The notes beneath the pieces were generated by a model. It was not told the DNA's origin. It saw only the letters and a list, made by a program, of their open reading frames with translations, and made no database searches. Position numbers and translations under genes: made by a program. From Prostheceraeus crozeri (lineage: Eukaryota > Platyhelminthes > Polycladida > Euryleptidae), in the NCBI GenBank assembly GCA_907163375.1, contig CAJQUW010013611.1, positions 62,001-126,000 on the forward strand: a DNA stretch of 64,000 nucleotides, read 5' to 3'. Shown in pieces: positions 57,541 to 64,000 of the stretch (positions are counted from its first letter, which is position 1; every line of letters starts with the position of its first letter).

Positions 57541-57711
57541 GTCGCGAACGTAAAAGTGTTGACATCTTTGAGTCATCACGTCCGATACATGGAGAAGCTG
57601 ACGGGTCTGACAGTGGACGAACTCGTGTCGAGGGCGGCGAACCGGGGCCGGTTGGCGCTCAAATGTGGTCGGGATCCTTCCGGGAGGTATCAATTACGTC
57701 CTCCCGATTTA
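57541..57711 (+). CDS. Putative internal exon, unknown protein
   Basis: A GC-rich island in AT-rich DNA with an open plus frame (VRYMEKLTGLTVDELVSRAA, GRLALKCGRDPSGRYQLRPP, then DL) ending at a consensus donor GTAAGT (57712). The start is set by a possible acceptor TGTCAG near 57530, which is uncertain. The high GC and clean donor argue for a host exon. I know no family with this sequence. Confidence 0.35.
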
Positions 57712-57717
57712 GTAAGT

Positions 57718-58203
57718 ATGCAATTGCATCATTTCTTTACAATGCTACGACCACATTGGATGATGCTATGAAATCCGTTATTTATAAACCTTGTTAAGAC
57801 AACAGTGCAATTTTATTTCACAAAAACAACTTTATTCAAATATAAAAGTCAAATTTCAAAAAATTCTGACAGTCAGTGTACCGACTCGTCTAGAAAACAA
57901 ATCGATGTCTGAGACCTACACAGTTTTGGCATAAATCAAAAAATGAACGGCTGTTCCATGAGCAAGTGGAACAACGGCCTGAATTTACTGATGTGGAGTT
58001 ACGGCAGATTCATGTCTACATCCGCTGGGTAGGGCATAAGAAATTTCTTCATTCTCAGCTATTGTTCATCATACATTTAAGTTTAGTTGGGTAAATTTTG
58101 TCGAGTGAAGATTTCACATAATAACTGCCGGATGTGTTTCATGCACATCATCATGTCCATGGTGCGATGAGAATCTACCTTGTTCATTTTGAAACTTATG
58201 TTA
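57718..58203. other. Gap without recognised genes
   Basis: AT-rich, no long frames or repeats. Confidence 0.4.
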
Positions 58204-58345
58204 ATTTTGTTTAACTTCTATTTATAAAAAGTTAAGTTCTGTTGAAAATAAGTCAAGTTATATTTAAAACAAATCAAGTTCTAATTAAAATAAGTCAAGT
58301 TCAATTTAAGTCTAATAAAAACAAGTCAAGTTCTATTTAAAAATT
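58204..58345 (+). repeat. Dispersed minisatellite block 1 (22-24 bp unit)
   Basis: Units of the form AAGTCAAGTTCTAATTAAAAT repeat about six times. Same family as 60257-60372 (inverted) and 63229-63352 (direct). Confidence 0.85.
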
Positions 58346-58385
58346 TTGAATTACATATTATTTAAATAATATATGCGCGTAATTA

Positions 58386-59508
58386 CAGATTGTTTCATAA
58401 AAAATGGATCACCCTTAAACATCGCCTTAACTTCAACTTTGTCTAACTCCGCCAAACTTGAACGAATTTCTCTGAAATTTGGAAGATATGTCAGTTGTGC
58501 TTACTAATATCATTGTTGGAAATTTCAAACATAAATATTGAGTTGTTTTCCTGTTATAGATAAAAAAGTAGTAGATAATTTGATCTTCATTAAGCAATGT
58601 TACACAGAATCATACCTCACTCTTATAAAATTACATTTGTTTCCTTTGTTATATAATATTGTTGTTCTACAAGCCAAAAGCTATCAAAAAACAAAATAAA
58701 AAGAAAATCGGTCAATCAGAGCCAGTATAGTACCATTATTCATTATTCACAATGTAACTGCTACATGTGATTAACTGGACCTCATGTTCCATAGCTTCCT
58801 GACTTCGTTGCGGTGGTGTTGGCAGCACTCCTGATTGCTTTCAGCTAGAAATCTATCTCTTACCGGTTGAAAACAATACAAAGCACAAATGAACAATAAC
58901 GAGATCGCATTCACAAAAGGCAAAGTGTCAGCCTTGCTAGAACTATAGGTTTTCTTTGCGAGCTACAAGCAAGCGACTAAATGTCCCTTACACAAATGTG
59001 CATCGATGGCATAATGATTTTCGACTCTGTCGTAAAGAGGGCTCTGGCCGTCCACGCAAAACGTGTCACAGGAGTAGTAGAGTCAACTTATGCAAGTCTC
59101 AATTAGGGCTTAGGACATTATCTTGGCTAGCTCGTTCTCCTGATCTGAATCCCATAGAAAATGTATGGAGTATTCTAAAACGTAACGTTCGTCGTTCACT
59201 GCTACCTACAGATGGCGTATCACAACTTACGTCACTGTTAAAAAGAGAGTGGAGAAAGGTAGATCAGTCAAAAATCAACGATATCATCGAATCAATGCCT
59301 AGACGAATTGGTGATGTCATTGACAATAAGGGTAGGGCCACAAAATATTAGCTTCTTAAGAACCGTTACTGTATCATAGCTTATTAGATTATATAAGGAC
59401 ATTTAAATATATTAGGGACATGAAATAACATGAAAAATGCTTTCTGTATCATACTTATGTTTTATTTAGTCAAATTTTAGGATGATCCACTTTTTATGAA
59501 ACGGACTG
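58386..59508 (+). mobile_element. Tc1-like deletion derivative with TA duplication
   Basis: TA-flanked ends start CAG..YGTTTCATAAAAA and continue TGGATCA.CC on both sides. 1.1 kb, with a transposase remnant on the plus strand. The ends differ at about five of 29 positions, so it is older than the mariner at 13367. Confidence 0.85.
58956..59351 (+). pseudogene. Tc1 transposase remnant, catalytic centre deleted
   Basis: The N-terminal HTH part (RLNVPYTNVHRWHNDFRLCR, GSGRPRKTC) is joined directly to the C-terminus LARSPDLNPIENVWSILKRN, VSQLTSLLKREW, IIESMPRRIGDVIDNKGRAT. SPDLNPIENVW holds the final Glu of the DD34E triad; the first two Asp regions are missing. The continuous frame across the join means an in-frame deletion. 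Confidence 0.85.
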
Positions 59509-59510
59509 TA

Positions 59511-60256
59511 TTTTTTATTTTATATCGTTTACATGATTGATAATAGAGAATCTTTCACCGACCGCACATTTCAGCCAAAATATTCCAATTTTGAAAAATT
59601 TCCGTTGATTATGCCTATTACCGACTGCAGTGATAGACGTCTTTTTGTGTGAGATAGAACAAAAATATGGTAATCATATATGTTGGCCTACCTATTCTCA
59701 TCTTGAGTACCAGAAGTCTACATAATAAGCTACTGCAACAATCTCATACACTGACGTTATCGTTCATTGGTAAATCATGCAGAGAGATGTAACAAGGAAA
59801 ATGTTTTTGAACATGATTGCATGCTCTTGAACACAGGCGGGGTCTTAAATTCATCATTGTTTTGTCAATGATGGTTGCGAGGTACCTAAGACGATGTTGG
59901 GGTTGGAAGTGTAGGCTAATGCAGTTCTGTTCAAAGTCGGTAATATTTCTTTCAGCTTCATTCATTTGTATTTAATTCGTCAAGTGACTGACTGACTCAT
60001 CGACCAATGACACCAATGTTTGGCATTGATTTTTGCAATTTTATTCACAGCTCATGTGCACTCGTGCGATGAGAAAATGAGAACAATGGAGATGTTAGCG
60101 CTCATTGAGGTCATAGCCATAGATATCTCATGTACAGATAATCCTCAGACTAGAATCTGAGATAAGATATTCCGAGAACGGTGCAAAGCGAGCAAACTCG
60201 ATGAAATAACTGTCATTCGATTGCTATTTGCCATACATGTAATTCTCAACTACTTA
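59511..60256. other. Gap without recognised genes
   Basis: No gene or element seen; short minus frame 59744-59965 not recognised. Confidence 0.4.
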
Positions 60257-60372
60257 ATTAAAAATTTTAAAATAGAACCTGGCTTATTTTCAATTAGAAC
60301 TTGACTTATTTTGGATAGAAATTGATTTATATTAAATAGAACTTGACTTACTTTAAATACGAGTTAAAAAGG
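60257..60372 (-). repeat. Dispersed minisatellite block 2 (inverted)
   Basis: On the minus strand: CACCTTTTTAACTCGTATTT, then AAGTCAAGTTCTA-type units about four times. Mirrors blocks 1 and 3. Confidence 0.8.
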
Positions 60373-61978
60373 TGATGGAAGGTAAAAAATATAATTAAAA
60401 AGGTTAAAAATAGAAGCCAAAATATCTTCCCATGAAGAAAGGATGGTCTACAGAGTCTACATGTGTACAATAATAATTTCAATTCTAGTTTTAATAAAGA
60501 ATTCTATGCGCTTGAAACACTTCTCAAATCAGATTGAATTGTGTTTTAGAAACACTAGTGCATTTACTTTTAAAAAGATTCATTTATAGAAAAATGGAAA
60601 TTTTTCGGAAATTTTTTTGAAAAATGGAAAATCATCCACTTCGCACACTAATTAGAACCAAATGAAGTTGATAGTCAAAACAATGGACATAGGGAATAGT
60701 CCTGTTCAGCGTATTAACTACTCGGTAGCACAAAAGAGGCATTATATTCTTAACACAGATCAAACTATACGGTATCCTGCCGAAAAAGTGAAAAAATCAT
60801 GAAACAACCCACTTCAAGTAGTGCATGGCGAATTAATGCGAATACATGATATGAAAAATCATGCCGAGGTACCCAGGGGGCACAGTTCTCATTTCGGGGC
60901 TGTGAGCGGTACTCTCGGTCCATTTTTCGTCCATGTTTCTTTACACTATAAAGAGATCTTTGAAATGGAGACCTCAACTCAGTGTTCTCGTGCAGTTGCT
61001 GCACATTTCAGTAGAATCACGACAGATAAATTTTAGATATTCTTTAATCTATCTTCTTAGCTTTGGCAAAGTTTCCAAAATTTAAAAAAATTGTCAATCA
61101 CAAATCATCCCTTCAAGGACCTCTGGCAATCCAATAATGAATAGTTTGATCACCTCACGGTTACACTCATATCATACTCACTGCTCATGAGCTGTGACCC
61201 TGTGGGAGACTCAACCACGCACTTTTTGTCATGAAGCTTTGACATGTGTGCTATCAATGAACGTTACAAATGAAGTTCTTACCTGCCAAGTTCAGCAACC
61301 CGATGAGAAGGTAGATAACAGTCATATCTGTTCTACGCCTGTCGGTACAGTCAGTGATGTCTCTATCTTACCTTCAGTTGTCATAGACAAAAGAGACAAC
61401 AAAACATCACAATGCTGATGTCAATGAAGAGAATTTGACGCATATTTGGGAGTACAAAACAATGCGGTTGCCACAATCTCACGGCTGAGTGGCTAGCATA
61501 CAGTTTGCATTTAAAATGATTTGCTACGTGGAAGATAGCGTGATCAAGACTCAGTAGCTGTAACATTTAACCCTGTGAATCAAGCCTTTTCACAGGATTT
61601 GAAAAGTATTGTTCGGAGCTCTGTCGGTGGTAGTTGTCATGAAGTCGTGTCAACCTAGAGAATTTTGGAATCCGAATGCCGCTGACACTTTACTTTCTTC
61701 TTAAATTAGCGCACGAGCTTCTTATCATTCTTAGTATGTAGATTGTCACCCTACATCAGAAAAACGACAATTCTTGTGCTATGTAGTTTTAGTTTTAGAG
61801 TTTGATGCATCATAAAAATCCGACACTGTATGCTTATGAAGGACTAGACCGGTCATAGATATTGAAAACAAGAGAAAGTCGTGGACATGTGCTTTCATAT
61901 AAACGGTACCTATGCGATGGCAGCTTCCAGTGGCTGATGATAGGAGGGTACCGGCAGCCTATACTTTCCAAATATTCA
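60373..61978. other. Gap without recognised genes
   Basis: Only short frames (60765-61036, 61194-61418) without family resemblance. 61680-61730 weakly resembles 41868-41900. Confidence 0.4.
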
Positions 61979-62025
61979 TAAATATATATACAGTATATAT
62001 ATATATATATACATATATGTCATAT
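61979..62025. repeat. (TA)n microsatellite
   Basis: Runs of TATATATATATATA with a few C and G interruptions. Confidence 0.9.
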
Positions 62026-63228
62026 ACGAAAATTTAAGTCGTGCAATAAGTAGACAACAATTAAACAAACATCGCTTCATCTTTCGCTTCAAGTAAGCAT
62101 TGAGAAGTGTCAAGCAATCTAGGTAGTCACATATAAATTAATATTAAAGACATTTGCAATAACTAGAGATATAGTCAGAATCATGGGTTGCCAAATCGAA
62201 TGAAAAGGTTTGTTAAACTTACAGATCGAGCCAGAGCATTTCGAAGAGCAGGGCAAGCATTGGGTTTGCAGGCAGTGCATTCTCCCTTACGGATACTATT
62301 TAGCACTATTCCTTTGCATTCTCAATGGAAAAATGATAAATATGTTTTAATGGCAATCTGTCTTGCGTCTATGTTCGTATTTCCACATGTTATTACAGAT
62401 AGGTCAATTTTTTCCTGATTTGCATACGTTGTCTTTAGTCCTACTTCTGAACTGCAATTCTCATTATTTAAGTGATTATTGGAGTGTAGGAGGAAATAAA
62501 CAATGTTTTCAACATCATCACTTTTGATCCTAGGATACTTCAAAGTATCCCGAATTGCTTTATAAACAATTTATCGTCCACTGAAACAAGAGCCACAAAA
62601 AATTAATATTCAAAGGCTATATTTTTCTCTGATTGTCAATAAAATTCTGGACCTTCGAAGCATTTTTGGTTAACCCTTTAATGTCAAATTATTTTCAAAA
62701 TTAAAATTTTTTGAAATAGTTCTTTAAATGCAATTTGCGGGCGTTCTAGGGATTGTACGAAGTCGGAGAGATGCCATTGGCAATTGTTTAAGCAATTTTT
62801 TGCTGCGCAATGTTGCCCCAAAAAATGCGGGTCAAAATATCCCCAAAAGGGCACAATACGCATGAAGCAGGTAAACAAAGAGAAAAGTCGGTTTTCTATT
62901 AATCTAGCATTCATTTAATTACTCAAAATGAGATATGTCATTTTTATGATCATAATTGTGCTTTTTTCTGCAGCAATTAGAAATACTAATAATTTTGCAA
63001 GTGGCTGACAACGACTTTTATTATTGCAGTAAAACAAGCATGCATTTCTGCTCACAAAATGATTTTCACAGAATTTCCTCCAAGTTCAACACGGTTTCAG
63101 TAATTAAATTCGTCTCGAGATCGGTGCTTGATCCAACTTTTGGAACTGCCATTAACAAGCAGTTTTTGTCCATTCTAGTTCCTCCTACCATGGACTTCTA
63201 AATAACTATGATAGATATCGACACCTTT
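62026..63228. other. Gap without recognised genes
   Basis: AT-rich; frames at 62188-62418, 62322-62543, 62684-62914 and 62956-63201 show no family resemblance. Confidence 0.4.
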
Positions 63229-63352
63229 TTAACTTCTATTTAAAATAAGTTAAGTTCAATCCAAAATAAATCAAGCTCTTATTAAAATAAGTCAAGATCT
63301 AATTAAAATAAGTCAAGTTCTAATTAAAACAAGTCAAGTTGTATTTAAAAAT
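63229..63352 (+). repeat. Dispersed minisatellite block 3
   Basis: CACCTTTTTAACTTCTATTT followed by about five AAAATAAGTCAAGTTCTAAT-type units. Same start and unit as block 2, same orientation as block 1. Confidence 0.85.
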
Positions 63353-63559
63353 CATAAATTAAATATTTGAAAACTACATATACTACACAAACTCTAAAAT
63401 TGGACACTAACATTTCTCTCTAACAAAATTGCACTAAAGCGATCAAGAGCGTGAACTGTTCACCGATTTGATGCGTCCCCTATCTGCCTCGAACAATGAA
63501 CTTGATCAGAAAATGAGTCATCCATTGTCTGCCGATATTAAAGATCGTGACTTCTGTCA

Positions 63560-64000
63560 TTGAACTACAAAATGAGGCAAATGACGAATGATGAATGGTG
63601 GCAAGCAGTTGGGATGTTATAAGCGGGTCTTTCCTACCGTGATGTCACCAAGCATTTCCGTAAGTCTCCTGAAACCATTCGCAACCTGTGGTTGAAGCAT
63701 GGTTGAACAGCGAAGAACGCCGGTAAACGCTGTACCCGTGGGTACACCACCATCAGAGCGAAACTGTACGGCTGCATCTGAAGGAGAAGGGTCTGCGATG
63801 CCGAAGGATGCAGAAGAAACCACGACTCAGCCCCTCACATGTTTCAAGTAGGGAGCGGTGGACCATATAGACAGTACATTGGCGATTGCAGCAATGGCGA
63901 CAAATCATTTTTACGAACGAAACCCGCTTCTACAGGAAACATATTATTGTCCTATTGTTACACCTTGCGGTTTTCAACATTTTGCCCTGGATCTCCAAAC
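63560..64000 (+). pseudogene. Tc1-like transposase relic, badly decayed, running off the right edge
   Basis: The plus strand reads MTNDEWWQAVGML, then after a stop AGLSYRDVTKHFRKSPETIR and NLWLKHG, the HTH of a Tc1-type transposase. Near 63890 WRQIIFTNETRFYRK matches the first catalytic motif (FTDESRF), with Asn in place of the catalytic Asp. Several stops and frame changes lie between. The element may extend past 64000. Confidence 0.7.

Noticed and set aside
1-64000. CRISPR arrays, operons, bacterial promoters and terminators
   Set aside because: No regularly spaced repeats; spliced genes and animal transposons show that this is a eukaryotic nuclear sequence.

Overview
This window is eukaryotic, AT-rich (roughly two thirds A+T by eye) and almost entirely transposon-derived. 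It has spliced exons with GT/AG borders, 60-90 nt introns, no operons, and many animal-type mobile elements (hAT, P-like, piggyBac, Tc1/mariner, restriction-endonuclease LINEs, a Penelope-like element). It looks like an invertebrate animal. The abundance of TAGGCCTA-like words reminds me of marine deuterostomes, but that is only an impression. The best ordinary host coding sequence is one exon of a Ly6/uPAR three-finger protein at 53077-53468.

Layout. 1-2100: a broken P-element-like transposase with an N-terminal THAP domain (minus strand, runs off the left edge). 2509-8679: LINE A (minus), a non-LTR retrotransposon with a C-terminal restriction-like endonuclease, split by a 3.1-kb hAT element (2826-5912) with a perfect 8-bp target duplication. 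9181-12375: LINE B, a second, different LINE of the same superfamily in the same orientation. 12803-15274: a CATGA-rich inverted-repeat element containing a very young mariner (13367-15162). 15395-16556: a dispersed repeat containing a piggyBac deletion derivative (15515-16443). 16.6-24 kb: LINE and MITE fragments and a tandem repeat. 24216-28374: a second, almost whole hAT with an intron, a perfect 8-bp duplication and a tRNA-like insert.

32704-52128 is the most unusual part. A 3.9-kb non-coding sequence occurs twice in direct orientation (32704-40194 and 48166-52128) at about 99% identity. The first copy carries a third hAT (33224-36807); the second preserves the exact empty site. The 8 kb between the copies begins and ends with related 26-bp inverted sequences starting CAGTG. 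It also holds a 304-bp-armed, nearly perfect hairpin (41907-42542) and several older fold-backs.

52-64 kb: a small MITE, the Ly6 exon, a Penelope-like insertion made of two head-to-head partial copies with an 11-bp target duplication (55187-57131), two Tc1-like relics, and three blocks of one dispersed minisatellite.

The elements do not work together as a pathway. Their value is their nesting order: LINE A before hAT 1; CATGA element before mariner; R1 repeat before piggyBac MITE; 3.9-kb duplication before hAT 3. All motif calls are from reading translations by eye; no database search was run.
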